Shown: positions 1 to 14,667, counted from the first letter of the stretch. The stretch is 64,000 nt of DNA from Pseudoxanthomonas beigongshangi (GCF_016820515.1 NZ_JADHDV010000019.1:16103-80102); one strand, 5' to 3'. A program made the numbers and translations. The notes: a model not told the origin generated them from the sequence alone.

Positions 1-177
1 GCCTTGCTCGGTCAGGGTGTTGGCGCCGTGAATCAGGTGCCACAGCTCCTTCAGGAACAGGAACACGTAGACCGCCTGGGCCGCGATCAGGCCCAGGTAC
101 AGCGGCAGCTGCAGCCAGCGGGAAGCGAAAATCAGGTTCGGCAGGAAACCAAGGCGCGCATTGGTCGGTTGCGACAT
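1..177 (-). CDS. UPF0114/YqhA-family inner-membrane protein (N-terminal fragment, runs off the left edge)
   Basis: The reading frame starts at the ATG whose complement is at 175-177 and continues off the window, so only 59 N-terminal residues are present. They begin MSQPTNARLGF, followed by an FASRWLQLPLYLGL segment and a hydrophobic helix ending in FLKELWHLIH. This F-x-SRW-x-x-P-x-Y-x-GL pattern is characteristic of the UPF0114 (YqhA) family of small inner-membrane proteins, whose function is unknown. The family assignment rests on recall of the pattern and on only about a third of the usual length. Confidence 0.8.
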   Translation of the reverse strand, partial: MSQPTNARLGFLPNLIFASRWLQLPLYLGLIAAQAVYVFLFLKELWHLIHGANTLTEQG

Positions 178-287
178 GGGGGTCGGATGCAGTGCTGGGA
201 AAGGGCGCAGGTTACCGGTCCGATCCCCTGCTGCCAACCCGCGAGCGGCGTTACACTCGGCCCTTTCGTGCCCCGGGGTCCCCCGCG

Positions 288-3241
<2,954 letters not shown>

Positions 3242-3245
3242 CGAC

Positions 3246-3689
3246 ATGAGCCAGATCCCCGTCCCGCCGCCGAACTGGTGGAGCCGCAACTGGAAGTGGT
3301 TCGTACCAACGCTGGTGGTGACGGGGATGGCCCTGGTCGCCGCCTTCATCCTGGCGATCATGAGTTTCGTGTTCAGCATGATGAAGTCGTCCGAGCCTTA
3401 CCAGACCGGACTTTCACGCGCCCGCGCCGACGCCGCCGTGGTGGCGGCGCTGGGCGAACCGATCACGCCGGGCTATTTCGTCCAGGGCAACATCGACGGC
3501 AGCGCCGCGTCCGGCGAGGCGAACCTCGCCATCCCGCTCAAGGGCAGTCGCGGCGCGGCCACGCTGTACGTGGAAGCGAGCAAGCGGGCAGGCGAATGGC
3601 AGTACGAGACGCTGGTGGTGGCCCTGGACGGTGGCCAGCGGATCGATTTGCGGGATGAAGACGACGACGCCGGGGAATTCGGGCGCTGA
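3246..3689 (+). CDS. Coa1-like (cytochrome c oxidase assembly factor 1 family) membrane-anchored protein
   Basis: This 147-residue protein has one membrane helix at about residues 18-46, followed by a small soluble domain. That domain contains LGEPITPGYFVQGNIDGSAASG, LAIPLKGSRGAATLYVEAS and WQYETLVVAL, a pattern seen in the bacterial Coa1/Tim21-like family (pfam08695). In mitochondria the family helps assemble cytochrome oxidase; the bacterial role is unproven. It starts 4 bp after the peptidase stop and ends with an acidic tail. It is convergent with the next, minus-strand gene, leaving 19 bp between the stops. Confidence 0.72.
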   Translation: MSQIPVPPPNWWSRNWKWFVPTLVVTGMALVAAFILAIMSFVFSMMKSSEPYQTGLSRARADAAVVAALGEPITPGYFVQGNIDGSAASGEANLAIPLKGSRGAATLYVEASKRAGEWQYETLVVALDGGQRIDLRDEDDDAGEFGR

Positions 3690-3708
3690 GTCCGCACCGG
3701 CGCGCACC

Positions 3709-5451
3709 TCAGAAGCGGTAGTCCGCGCTTTTCAGCACCAGGCCGTCGACGTCCTTGTGCCACCACAGGATGACGGCGGCCCGCGGCGTCGTTGCCAGCG
3801 GGATCACACCGCCCGGCTCGCCTCCAAACAGCGCATTCCCGGATATTCCGACCTCGTCCAGAACCGTCGGCGCCAGCCAGCGCCCGACCGCCGGGTCATA
3901 GCGATCCAGCACAATCTGGAAGCGCCCGTCGTCGCGCACGCGCCGCTGCGCAGGAGGCGGCGCCAACCGCCCGATCGACACCACCGCCCGGATATCGTCG
4001 ACACGGAAGGTGCGCATCCGCCGGCGGTCGAGTTGGACGAATCCCTCCGGCAGCGTGAGCGGAGGCGTCGCGTCGGCACGCCATTCCCACGGCTCCGACG
4101 TATCGGCGACCGCCGCGTAGTGCGCCAGCGCACCGACCGGATTCCATCCACCCGCCGCGTCGAATTCGGATCCGCCGATCACGAACAACCGCGCATCGTC
4201 CTCCAGCCAGCCGATGCGTACCGGCCACGGCGTGAGCGGCAGCGGATGCCACGTGCCCGCGGGTACGGGCAGCAGCGCGCCCGCCGTGCGGTCGCCTCGC
4301 TCCCAGCGGAGCGCTACGCCGCCCGACGGCGCGATTTCCAGATCGCTCAGTTCACCGCCGCAGCCGTCCTGCCGGCAGTCCGTCAGCCGCAGCGGTTGCG
4401 ACCATCGCCGGTCCTGCGGAGCGCGGCGGGCGACGAAGACATCCCGGCCGATCGGCGGTGCGGTGACTTCACTCCAGGCAGCCCAGAACGTGCCGTCAGC
4501 GCCGCTCCGCAACCACGGCGTGCAGGCGATCGCGTTGGCGCAGCGCGCGAGCACCCGCGGCGTCTCCCAGCGCCCGTTGCGCACATCGAACCGGCTCGTC
4601 TTCAGTTCGTTGCGGATCCGCGCGGCCAGCAGGAAAGGACGGTCGACCACTTGATCGTTCCAGGCCACGGTCACGTTGCCATCGCCGTCCATGGCCGCGG
4701 CGGGCGGCGTGCTGACGCCAAACCCGTATCCTCCGGTCCGGCGCGGGTCCACCGGGATCGCCTCGCTCCAGCGCTCGCGGGCGGCGTCGAAACGCGCGGC
4801 CAGGAGCGCATGCCGCCGCTGGGGCGCGACGCTGCTGGACAAGGTCCGCACCGCGCGCGCCTGCGTGTCCGCGATCTCCGACCAGATCGCCGTCGCATCT
4901 CCGTCCGGCGCGACCAGCAAAACCAGTTCGTGCACGTCCACCTGCAACGCCTTGTCCGCAGGGGTCACGCGCTGGACCGCTTGCCATGCCGCCTGCCCCG
5001 CGAGATGCCGCGCGACGAGGACGTGCCGTCCCGTCGAGGTGTCCTGCATCCAGGCCACGAACACCGTTCCCGCCGCATCCGCCGCCGCCTGCAGGTTGAA
5101 GGAACGCTGCCCGGGCGCCGTGGGTTCCGGACCGATGCGAACCGCCGCGCTCCACGCTCCTCGCGCGGCATCGCGGCGAGCGGCGTACACGGTCGCACCC
5201 TCGATCCATGCCAGGGTGAGGCTGCCGTGCGCATCGGCCACCGCCTGCACGCCATCCAGGCGCTTCACCCGCGCGATCTCCGCGACAGGACTCGCTCCGG
5301 ACCCGCGATCAGGCGCCGGCGTCATGCCTGCGCCCTGCATGCCGCGCCCACCCGCCGAAGCAGCGAACACGCAAGCCATGAACACCCATCCCGGCATCGT
5401 GCGAACCATCGTCCGTGCCTTGCCATACTGGCCTTCCGTCCTCGCACGCAT
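3709..5451 (-). CDS. Secreted hypothetical protein with sialidase-like/propeller repeats
   Basis: About 580 residues are encoded. The N-terminus reads MVRTMPGWVFMACVFAASAGG, an export signal. Repeated modules of the form DAxGxxxVAW follow, for example ADAHGSLTLAWIEG, DAAGTVFVAWMQD, GDGNVTVAWND and GADGTFWAAWSEV. Such blades are typical of BNR/sialidase-like propellers. No catalytic signature was recognised, so no enzyme activity is claimed. The chosen start at 5451 has GAGG upstream and sits 11 bp after the preceding gene; an internal ATG at 5409 is an equally reasonable start that gives a more compact signal peptide. It is probably co-transcribed with the gene ending at 5463. Confidence 0.7.
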   Translation of the reverse strand: MRARTEGQYGKARTMVRTMPGWVFMACVFAASAGGRGMQGAGMTPAPDRGSGASPVAEIARVKRLDGVQAVADAHGSLTLAWIEGATVYAARRDAARGAWSAAVRIGPEPTAPGQRSFNLQAAADAAGTVFVAWMQDTSTGRHVLVARHLAGQAAWQAVQRVTPADKALQVDVHELVLLVAPDGDATAIWSEIADTQARAVRTLSSSVAPQRRHALLAARFDAARERWSEAIPVDPRRTGGYGFGVSTPPAAAMDGDGNVTVAWNDQVVDRPFLLAARIRNELKTSRFDVRNGRWETPRVLARCANAIACTPWLRSGADGTFWAAWSEVTAPPIGRDVFVARRAPQDRRWSQPLRLTDCRQDGCGGELSDLEIAPSGGVALRWERGDRTAGALLPVPAGTWHPLPLTPWPVRIGWLEDDARLFVIGGSEFDAAGGWNPVGALAHYAAVADTSEPWEWRADATPPLTLPEGFVQLDRRRMRTFRVDDIRAVVSIGRLAPPPAQRRVRDDGRFQIVLDRYDPAVGRWLAPTVLDEVGISGNALFGGEPGGVIPLATTPRAAVILWWHKDVDGLVLKSADYRF

Positions 5452-5462
5452 CTTCCACCACC

Positions 5463-5885
5463 TCACCACCGGCAACCGTCGTCTCCGGAAACCTCGATGC
5501 CGGGTACCCAGGAAAATTCCGTCCGCTTGCCGGTGCGTGCGTTCGTGTAGGCCATGGAGTGGATCTGTGCTCCCTGGCTGACCATCTCGTAGCGACCGTT
5601 GACCTTGCCCTCCAGCATCTCCTGCCAGGTGGTGGTGAACTGATACGGGCGGCCAGGCACCATTTCCTCCACTTCCTCGCTTTCGCGCACCAGCGGCAGG
5701 CTGTCGCGCGAACCCGCGTAGCGCACCGCGCCGCCCGACCAGGCGATCGCGGCGTCGTGATAGAGACGGAGCTCGAAGCGGACGGGACGCGCGCCTTCGG
5801 AGGTGAAACAGCGGATGTCGGTGCTGACCGCGCCCTGGGCGCTGCCCGCCATGCACAACGCGAGCGCTGGAAGAAGTTTTCTCAT
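5463..5885 (-). CDS. Small secreted hypothetical protein
   Basis: A 140-residue protein starts MRKLLPALALCMAGSAQGAV, a clear Sec signal peptide cut at about residue 18. The mature part contains VRFELRLYHDAAIAW, GAVRYAGSRDSLPLV and PYQFTTTWQEMLEGKVNGRYE. It looks like a small beta-rich periplasmic protein, and no named family was recognised. Longer upstream starts (to 6086) only add low-complexity sequence and lose the signal peptide. It lies just upstream of the propeller protein on the same strand (11-bp gap), suggesting a two-gene unit. Confidence 0.75.
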   Translation of the reverse strand: MRKLLPALALCMAGSAQGAVSTDIRCFTSEGARPVRFELRLYHDAAIAWSGGAVRYAGSRDSLPLVRESEEVEEMVPGRPYQFTTTWQEMLEGKVNGRYEMVSQGAQIHSMAYTNARTGKRTEFSWVPGIEVSGDDGCRW

Positions 5886-6030
5886 CGGAATCCTTGGGCC
5901 GGGGGCGATGCAGGATGCCAGCCCGGACGACATGGCGGGACAGCGTGCGGAGAGGCGAGCGTAGCCTTCGGGTGACAGCACGGGAATCGGAACCGTCCGA
6001 GCGTCCACGTCGTCCATGCGGGGTGATGCG

Positions 6031-6732
6031 TCATTCGCCCAACGGGCGGCAGGGAATCCCGAAATCGATGTGGTAATGCTCGTCATGGCGGACCCAGGCC
6101 TGCCCCGGCATGAAACGCACCTGCCGGCGGATGAAGTCGCCGCGGCGGGTGCGGTACAGGGCCGGGATCAGCGCCGGATCGAAGATGACCCGCTCCATCG
6201 CGATGCCTTCGCGGCGGGCGGCGGCGTGCACCGCATGCAGGTGTTCGGCGATGGCTTCGTAGTCGATGCGTAGATTGCCATGACGGCCCTGGCGATCGAA
6301 CTCGATGCCGTAGCCGAACTTGTTGTCCACGCGGGAAGGCAGCGGCACCGAGCGGCCGGATTCGTCGAGTATCGGCACCATGAAATCGACCGCCAGTCCG
6401 TTCTGGTGGGTGCGGTGCGGGCGAAAGGGTCCGCCCTGCGCCCAACCCGATTCGCCGTAGACGAACACGCGATCGGGCATCGATTTTTCCAGCGCACCGT
6501 AAGCGTGGGTGATCACCCGGACCACGCGCGAATGCGCATGGGTCCGGCCGAGGCGGACGCCCAGTCCGCTGTAAGGCTGGAAGTTGGCGCCGGAAACGGG
6601 GATCCGTGCCGCCTTCTCCAGGCGACCGTGGCCGGGCGTGCCGAAACAGACGCTGTCGGTGGCGAAACCGGCGGATGCGATGACGAGCGTGGCCAGTCCG
6701 GCCAGCAACGCCAGCCTTCCTGGCAGGCGCAT
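6031..6732 (-). CDS. MepA-like penicillin-insensitive murein endopeptidase (zinc metallopeptidase)
   Basis: This 233-residue periplasmic enzyme should cut D-Ala-mDAP cross-links in peptidoglycan. A signal peptide occupies about residues 1-25. The zinc motifs of the MepA (M74) family are present: His109 and Asp116 in HQNGLAVDF, and the H-x-H pair His219/His221 in DEHYHIDFG. PYSGLGVRLGRTHAHSRVV matches the conserved N-terminal portion. The length is slightly below that of E. coli MepA (about 270). The start at 6732 was chosen for the signal peptide. It follows the lipoprotein gene on the same strand with only 7 bp between them. Confidence 0.88.
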   Translation of the reverse strand: MRLPGRLALLAGLATLVIASAGFATDSVCFGTPGHGRLEKAARIPVSGANFQPYSGLGVRLGRTHAHSRVVRVITHAYGALEKSMPDRVFVYGESGWAQGGPFRPHRTHQNGLAVDFMVPILDESGRSVPLPSRVDNKFGYGIEFDRQGRHGNLRIDYEAIAEHLHAVHAAARREGIAMERVIFDPALIPALYRTRRGDFIRRQVRFMPGQAWVRHDEHYHIDFGIPCRPLGE

Positions 6733-6739
6733 GCGGGAT

Positions 6740-7201
6740 CTAGCGCGCGGGCGGACTGGTCGGCGGAACGGTCGCCGGTGGCGGCGCGGCCCCCGGCGGC
6801 ACGTAGATCGCCACGCCGGCGGCGCGCTTCTGGGTGGTGGGGATGCCGATGCCGACGCCGCCACCGCTGTGGCGTCCGTAGCTGCCGGCACCGACCGACA
6901 TGCCGACCGGCGAACCGCTCGAACCCACGCCCATCAGCACGACGCCGTTGGCGCCCAGCGCCGCGGCCTCGCGCTTGAGCCGGGCGACCGCGGCGTCGGT
7001 CTGGCCCTGGGTGCCGAAACCGACCGCGCTGGTGGATTCCAGCTGGGCGATTTCCACCGAACCCGGAGGCGGTGTGCTGTAGACCTGGACCTGGGCCGGG
7101 TCGATCGGCGCGCGCGCCGTTCCCAGCATCACCTTGGACGTTCCGGCGCATCCGGTCAGCAGGATGGCCAACCCCAGCATGGCGGCAAGACGGACGGACA
7201 T
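6740..7201 (-). CDS. Outer-membrane lipoprotein, unknown function
   Basis: This 153-residue protein has the lipobox LLTGC at the end of a short signal (MSVRLAAMLGLAILLTGC). The next residue is Ala, which favours outer-membrane sorting. The body contains STPPPGSVEIAQLEST and DAAVARLKREAAALGANGVV, reminiscent of DUF4156/YbjQ-type repeats in which an 'ALGANGVVL' strand is typical. A Gly/Ser-rich stretch and a Pro-rich tail follow. The function is unknown. It is immediately upstream of the murein endopeptidase and probably shares its transcript. Confidence 0.75.
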   Translation of the reverse strand: MSVRLAAMLGLAILLTGCAGTSKVMLGTARAPIDPAQVQVYSTPPPGSVEIAQLESTSAVGFGTQGQTDAAVARLKREAAALGANGVVLMGVGSSGSPVGMSVGAGSYGRHSGGGVGIGIPTTQKRAAGVAIYVPPGAAPPPATVPPTSPPAR

Positions 7202-7332
7202 GGCACGACTCCCGTGGTTTGCGCCGGATCATCCGCCGCAGGGACTGAATATGGCATATCCGCGCCGGTGCCCCGGGATCCCCGGGCCGCGCGGTATCAT
7301 GACGGCCTGTTCATGCGTATCCGTACCGAAAG

Positions 7333-8355
7333 ATGAGCGTCGTCCCCGACTTCCGGCCCAGCAGCGCACGGCTGGCGGTCGACCATGTCCCCGTCGCCGC
7401 GCTGGCCCGCGAGCTGGACCGGCCGGACACCCTGGCGATCTTCGGTTTCGGCGACACCGCGCCCACCCGCGGGCAGGTGTCCGATCCGCGCTACCTGCAC
7501 GTCCCGCTGCAGCCGCTCCACGGCACCGCTTGCCTGGAAGTCTGGCGCTCCCCGGCGACGGTCTTGTCCGGCGTCACCGATGACGGCATCAGCTGGGCCA
7601 GCGACGGCGAACTGCAGTTCGGCGTGCTGGAAATGGAAGAACCCGAAGGCGGCATCCTGCTGGCCGGTGAACTCGTCTATCGCCGCCTGACCGGGTTCTG
7701 GCAGGCCAGCGGTTACCCGCACCTGCTGCGCATCTGGAATTACCTGGACGCGATCATCCTGGGCGAAGGCGATCACGAGCGCTATCGCCAGTTCTGCGTC
7801 GGCCGCGTGCGCGGGCTGGGTCCGTTCGACACCGGCACCCTGCCGGCGGCCACCGCCGTCGGCAGCCGCGACGGCCGCCGCGTGCTGCAGGTGTACTGGC
7901 TGAGCGCGCGCGTGGCCGGCACGCCGCTGGAGAATCCGCGCCAGGTCAGCGCCTACCGCTATCCGCGCGAGTACGGCCCGCAATCGCCGAGCTTCGCCCG
8001 CGCGCTGCTGCCGACCTCGGCGCCGGCGTTGCCGCTGTTCCTGTCCGGCACCGCCGCCATCGTCGGCCACGCCTCGCAGCATGCCGAATCGCTGAAGGCG
8101 CAACTGGACGAAACCCTGACCAACCTTGACAGCCTGATCGGCGCGGCGCGCGCACTGCGTCCGCAGTTGCCCGCCCACCTGGATGCCTCGGCGCGGCTGA
8201 AGGTCTACGTGCGCGATGCCGAAGACGCCGAAGAGGTCGCGGCGCAGCTGGCGGCGCGCCTGGGCGGCGAGGTGCCCTACCTGATGCTGCTGGGCGACGT
8301 GTGCCGACGCGAGCTGCGGGTCGAAATCGAAGGCATGCACGGCCTGGCGGCTTGA
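7333..8355 (+). CDS. xanB2: XanB2-type chorismatase (FkbO/Hyg5 family)
   Basis: A 340-residue cytosolic enzyme. The family hydrolyses or rearranges chorismate. In Xanthomonas, XanB2 makes 3-hydroxybenzoate (xanthomonadin pigment precursor) and 4-hydroxybenzoate (ubiquinone precursor). Recognised segments include FGFGDTAPTR, LEVWRSPATVLSGV, GELVYRRLTGFW, YPHLLRIWNYLDAI and ERYRQFCVGRV, followed by the C-terminal PREYGPQSPSFARALL and LFLSGTAAIVGH. This order is typical of 'pteridine-dependent dioxygenase-like' chorismatases. No other xanthomonadin (pig) genes lie beside it here, so the pigment and ubiquinone roles are inferred from the family. Confidence 0.88.
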   Translation: MSVVPDFRPSSARLAVDHVPVAALARELDRPDTLAIFGFGDTAPTRGQVSDPRYLHVPLQPLHGTACLEVWRSPATVLSGVTDDGISWASDGELQFGVLEMEEPEGGILLAGELVYRRLTGFWQASGYPHLLRIWNYLDAIILGEGDHERYRQFCVGRVRGLGPFDTGTLPAATAVGSRDGRRVLQVYWLSARVAGTPLENPRQVSAYRYPREYGPQSPSFARALLPTSAPALPLFLSGTAAIVGHASQHAESLKAQLDETLTNLDSLIGAARALRPQLPAHLDASARLKVYVRDAEDAEEVAAQLAARLGGEVPYLMLLGDVCRRELRVEIEGMHGLAA

Positions 8356-8419
8356 TCGCCGCCGCGCCGCACCCATACTCGGGGCATCGCCGGCCCTTTC
8401 CGGCGCGGAGATGACATCG

Positions 8420-8668
8420 ATGGGTCTGATCAGTCTGCTGTGGGGCATCGTCGCGATGGTCTGGATGGTGCTCGCCCTGATCCCGCTGCTGGGATGGGGC
8501 AACTGGTTCCTGATTCCGTTCGCCGCGGTGGGCGCGATCATCGCCGCCATCGGCGTCCTGTTCACCTCCGCCGGCAACCGCGGCCGCGCCAAGACCGGCC
8601 TGGTCCTCAACGGCATCGTCATCGTGGTCGCCATCGGCCGCCTGATGCTGGGCGGCGGCATCGTCTGA
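8420..8668 (+). CDS. Small integral membrane protein, unknown function
   Basis: An 82-residue protein made almost entirely of hydrophobic helices: about residues 3-22, 26-48 and 60-80, with a short basic loop NRGRAKTG before the last helix. The start at 8420 lies 9 bp after a GGAG motif. An in-frame ATG at 8411 would sit directly against that motif and is less likely. No named family is recognised. It stands alone between xanB2 and the secreted protease pair. Confidence 0.65.
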   Translation: MGLISLLWGIVAMVWMVLALIPLLGWGNWFLIPFAAVGAIIAAIGVLFTSAGNRGRAKTGLVLNGIVIVVAIGRLMLGGGIV

Positions 8669-8846
8669 GCCGGGCCGTCCAAAACGTAATCGCCGTTGAT
8701 TGAACCCCCCGGCCGCGCGGCGCAGACTGCGCCGGCCGGGTTCCCCCCGCTGCATTGCCCGGCGTCGTCCGCCCCTGCGTCCTTGCACCCGGGCCGTCGC
8801 GATCCGGTGGGCGCAGGCGTCCCTGTGTCCTGCAATGGAGCGCCTC

Positions 8847-9294
8847 ATGAAGCACTCGCATCCGTCCTGGTGGCTGCTGGCGGGTTTCGCCGCCTGCCTG
8901 ACCGCCCAGGCCAGTCCCCAATCCTCGCCGCCCGCGGCGACGCCTTCCCAGACCGAAGCCACCGCCGCCGACAGCAAGGTCGCCATCGACCCGAAGACCG
9001 GCAAGCTGCGTCCACTGACGCAGGAAGAACGCCGGCAACTCAGCGAACAGTCCCGCGGCGCCGCCAAGGCGCGTCGCGCCGAGCCGCTGGGCGCGGGCAA
9101 GAAGGGGTTCGTGGCGCCCGCCACCGAGACCGAGGCCCACGCCGGCCAGCGCCGGCTGCCCGCCGGCGGCCTGGTCCAGCCGGTGCCGGAAAGCAGCATG
9201 ACCGACCTGATGATCGTCCGCGGCGCGGATGGCCAGTTGCGCATGGACCATGCCGATGACGCGTCGAAGCTGCAGCAGGCGAAGGAGGCCAGCG

Positions 9295-9302
<8 letters not shown>
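8847..9302 (+). CDS. Small secreted protein partnered with the downstream metalloprotease
   Basis: The 151-residue product starts MKHSHPSWWLLAGFAACLTAQA, a signal peptide. A Ser/Pro/Ala-rich linker follows, then IDPKTGKLRPLTQEERRQL and a C-terminal part with VQPVPESSMTDLMIVRGADG. A good GGAG site precedes the ATG at 8847; the longer open frame back to 8700 is low-complexity and unlikely to be coding. The stop TAG overlaps the start of the metalloprotease gene by a few bases, so the two are translationally coupled. No family was recognised; a role as chaperone, propeptide or co-secreted partner is only a guess from the coupling. Confidence 0.75.
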
Positions 9303-12032
<2,730 letters not shown>

Positions 12033-12034
<2 letters not shown>

Positions 12035-12116
12035 TTCGGGATTCGGGATTCGGGATTCGGGATTCGGGATTCGGGATTCGGGATTCGGGATTCGGGATTC
12101 GGGATTCGGGATTCGG
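12033..12116. repeat. Heptamer tandem repeat, 12 perfect copies of GATTCGG
   Basis: Counting by eye gives 12 uninterrupted, identical 7-bp units (84 bp) plus one further G. The first unit supplies the last two bases of the hemB stop codon. Short tandem arrays of this kind change copy number easily and occur between genes in Xanthomonadaceae. Its position means hemB's 3' untranslated region is largely repeat. Confidence 0.95.
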
Positions 12117-12337
12117 GAAAGGTTCGCCTTTGCCTCCCCCTTTGTAAAAGGGGGATTGAGGGGGATTTGCTTTTCGCGCCAAAAGCAAATCCCCCGTCAT
12201 CTGCGTTCGCAGATGCCCGCCCCCTTTTTCAAAGGGGGCTTAAGTGGAAAACCTTCCTGTTCGGAAACTGCGTTTTGCCTCTCCCTTGATCCGCCATCCG
12301 GCTGTCGAGAAGCCGCTGCAGAGGGGGCTTTCATGAC
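12035..12337. other. Intergenic stretch hemB to PD40 gene, repeat-filled
   Basis: This 303-bp gap holds the GATTCGG array and the palindromic composite listed separately. The remaining roughly 95 bp (12242-12337) show no gene, promoter or terminator that I can support. Confidence 0.6.
12131..12241. repeat. Composite palindromic repeat (C5/G5 REP-like family), copy 1
   Basis: Nested inverted repeats fill this segment. A C5-(9 nt)-G5 hairpin lies at 12136-12154. A perfect 15-bp inverted repeat pairs 12160-12174 with 12181-12195 across a 6-nt loop. An 8-bp hairpin pairs 12198-12205 with 12208-12215. A 21-bp palindrome-like core with C5-TTTTTCAAA-G5 lies at 12219-12239. The same core recurs near 35.2, 42.3, 55.2, 55.3, 55.7 and 55.9 kb. 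Confidence 0.85.
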
Positions 12338-13234
12338 TCACCCCGGCAAACACCCCGCCTTGCCGCGCCGCGTCGGCGCCAGCGTGCGATAGATATCCAG
12401 TTTGCCCGCCGTCGGCGCGCGCGCGGCGCCGCTCACCAGCATTTCGCTGGGCCGTGAGGGATCCACCACCGGTCCCAGCGTGGTGCCTTCGGCCGAGTTG
12501 AACGACAGCGACCACGGGGCGATGCCGGAATAGGCCTGGCCATCGCATTCGGCGACGAACAACTGGATCGGCTGCTCCCCGGCCTTGTCCGAACGCGCGA
12601 ACACCAGCGCCTTGCCGCCATCGAGCCAGGCCGCGTCGAATTCATCCACCGCGCTGTTGATCCCCGGCACCGGTTGCGGATCGACGAAGGCCTTGCCGTT
12701 CCAGCGCGCGACGAACAGGTCATGGCGCCCGGCGCCACCGAACCCGTTGCTGGCAAACAGCAACCGGCGGCCGTCGGCGCTGGGCGTGGGCGCCCATTCG
12801 TTGCCGGCGCTGTTGACGCCCGGCCCCAGGTTTTCCGGTTCGCCGAAGCCGCCGTCCGCCTTCACCGCGACGCGATAGAGATCGTCTCCGCCGTGGCCAC
12901 CGGGACGGTTGGAGAAGAAGTACAGCCAGCGGCCGTCGGCGCTCAGCAACGGGTCGAAGTCGTTGGCGGCGGAATTGATCGGCAGCGGCTCCGGGTCGGT
13001 CCAGCGCTTGTCACGCAGGTGCGCCTGCCACAGGTCCCAGCCGCCCGCGCCGCCGCTCCGGTCGGTGCTGCCCCAGACGATCCGCTGTCCGTCCGGACTC
13101 ACGCTGCCACGCACTTCGGTGGCCGGTGTGGACACCACGCCCATGCCCTCGATGCCGAACTCGGCCAACTGCCCGGCCGCGGCGGCTGAGAGTAGACTGC
13201 CGATCAGGACGGCAGCCGCCCGTGTTGGTTTCAT
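12338..13234 (-). CDS. Periplasmic PD40/TolB-like beta-propeller protein
   Basis: 298 residues with a signal peptide ([21 protein letters not shown]). Repeats follow of the WD40-like PD40 type: [83 protein letters not shown] and [18 protein letters not shown]. These 'SPDG...aS...G..DLY' repeats form propellers that bind other envelope proteins, as in TolB. No enzymatic residues were identified. The gene is divergent from aroE with only 48 bp between start codons, so the promoters must overlap. Confidence 0.82.
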   Translation of the reverse strand: MKPTRAAAVLIGSLLSAAAAGQLAEFGIEGMGVVSTPATEVRGSVSPDGQRIVWGSTDRSGGAGGWDLWQAHLRDKRWTDPEPLPINSAANDFDPLLSADGRWLYFFSNRPGGHGGDDLYRVAVKADGGFGEPENLGPGVNSAGNEWAPTPSADGRRLLFASNGFGGAGRHDLFVARWNGKAFVDPQPVPGINSAVDEFDAAWLDGGKALVFARSDKAGEQPIQLFVAECDGQAYSGIAPWSLSFNSAEGTTLGPVVDPSRPSEMLVSGAARAPTAGKLDIYRTLAPTRRGKAGCLPG

Positions 13235-13282
13235 GGTGTCGCTCCGTGCCGGTTCCCTCACCCACGGGATATATACCAAGTC

Positions 13283-14131
13283 ATGTCCACCGTTCGTTAT
13301 GCCGTTTTCGGCCATCCGGTCTCCCACTCGCTCTCGCCCCGCATCCATGCCGCGTTCGCGCGCCAGACCGGCGTATCGCTGGCCTACACCGCCATCGACG
13401 CGGCGCCGCACGAATTCGTCGGCGCGCTGGATCGGTTCGTCGGCGAGGGTGGCAAGGGCGCCAATGTCACCCTGCCGCTGAAGGAAGCCGCGTTCGCGAT
13501 CTGCGCGCGCACCAGCGAGCGCGCGCGGCGCGCCGGCGCGGTGAACACGCTGAGCTGGAACGACGGCCAGTGGCACGGTGACAACACCGACGGCGCGGGC
13601 CTGGTGCGCGACCTGACCGGTCGCAACGGACTGGACCTGCGCGGTCGCCGCGCCCTGATGCTGGGTGCCGGCGGAGCCGCGCGCGGGGTCGCCCCGGCGT
13701 TGCTGGATGCCGGCGTCTCGGAACTGATCGTGGTCAACCGCACGCCCGAGCGCGCCGATGCCCTGATCGATGCGATGGGGGAGCCGGAGCGCGCGCTGTC
13801 ACGCTATTGGCAGGACCTGGGCGATATCGGTGACTTCGGCCTGATCGTCAATGCCACCTCGGCGGCGCGCGGCGGCGGCGAGGATTTCGATTTGCCGTTC
13901 ACCCTCACCACGCCGCGCACGCTCGCGGTGGATCTGAACTACGGCGAAGCCGCCATCCCGTTCCTGGCCTGGGCCAGGGCGGCCGGCTGTCGCGACGCGG
14001 TCGATGGTCTGGGCATGCTGGTCGAACAGGCTGCCGAGGCCTTCGAAGCCTGGCATGGCGCGCGCCCCGACAGCGATGCCGTGTATGCCGCGCTGCGCGG
14101 CAAGGACGCACTGCTGGTCACCGCCGACTGA
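13283..14131 (+). CDS. aroE: Shikimate dehydrogenase (NADP+)
   Basis: This 282-residue cytosolic enzyme reduces 3-dehydroshikimate to shikimate in the aromatic amino-acid pathway. The substrate pocket SHSLSP (residues 14-19), the catalytic Lys67 in NVTLPLK and Asp103 in HGDNTDG are all present. The dinucleotide-binding loop is [10 protein letters not shown] (about residues 128-137), followed by NRTPERA for NADP. The length is standard. A small membrane-protein gene follows after 21 bp on the same strand. Its product lies upstream of chorismate, the substrate of the XanB2 enzyme encoded elsewhere in this window. Confidence 0.96.
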   Translation: MSTVRYAVFGHPVSHSLSPRIHAAFARQTGVSLAYTAIDAAPHEFVGALDRFVGEGGKGANVTLPLKEAAFAICARTSERARRAGAVNTLSWNDGQWHGDNTDGAGLVRDLTGRNGLDLRGRRALMLGAGGAARGVAPALLDAGVSELIVVNRTPERADALIDAMGEPERALSRYWQDLGDIGDFGLIVNATSAARGGGEDFDLPFTLTTPRTLAVDLNYGEAAIPFLAWARAAGCRDAVDGLGMLVEQAAEAFEAWHGARPDSDAVYAALRGKDALLVTAD

Positions 14132-14152
14132 AGCCGAATCACGGAGACGCCG

Positions 14153-14500
14153 ATGGAACCGTTCCTGATCCAGCTTCTGACCGTGGTCGGCTACCAGTTG
14201 CCGGAACTGCTGGCCTGCGGTGCCGCGCTGGCCCTGTTGTGGATGTGGGCGCAGCCAGCGCCCGGCCGGACGCTGGCCTTGTGGGGAACCGGCCTGCTGC
14301 TGGGTTCGGCCGTGCTGCGGCTGCTGGCGAGCGTGTTCCAGGCCTGGAACATCCACCACATGCCGGAAGGTGGCTACGAGAGCATGCAGGGCCTCTTCAT
14401 GGTGATTTCGGCGCTGACCATGCTGTTCGGCCTGGTATCGTCGGTCGGCCTGGTGCTGCTGGCCTGGGGTGCCGCCAAGGCGATGCGCGCTCCGCGCTGA
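14153..14500 (+). CDS. Small multi-pass membrane protein, unknown function
   Basis: 115 residues with three or four hydrophobic helices: about residues 5-30, 42-62 and 80-108. A polar loop AWNIHHMPEGGYESMQ lies between the second and third. The start at 14153 lies 21 bp after aroE, so it may be read from the same transcript. No family is recognised. The region after it is occupied by a REP-like inverted repeat. Confidence 0.65.
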   Translation: MEPFLIQLLTVVGYQLPELLACGAALALLWMWAQPAPGRTLALWGTGLLLGSAVLRLLASVFQAWNIHHMPEGGYESMQGLFMVISALTMLFGLVSSVGLVLLAWGAAKAMRAPR

Positions 14501-14526
14501 GCGAACACGGTTCGGTGGAACCCGAC

Positions 14527-14610
14527 GGTAGGAGCGGCCTCCGGCCGCGAGCTTTTTGAACGTCCGGTAATCCGCGCGCAAAAGCTCGCGCCGGGGACGG
14601 CGCTCCTACC
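14527..14610. repeat. REP-like double inverted repeat (GGTAGGAGCG type)
   Basis: An outer 10-bp arm pair (14527-14536 with 14601-14610) encloses an inner 11-bp pair (14546-14556 with 14580-14590). Both pairs are perfect complements. GTAGGAGCGGC elements of this type are dispersed intergenic repeats in Xanthomonadaceae. It lies between a plus-strand gene end and a minus-strand gene end, where it could also stop transcription from both sides. Confidence 0.85.
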
Positions 14611-14667
14611 TGGTTCGGTCGTGTGGTGACGCTGCTTTGGTGGTTCGATGGGGCGCGGAGCGACGGG

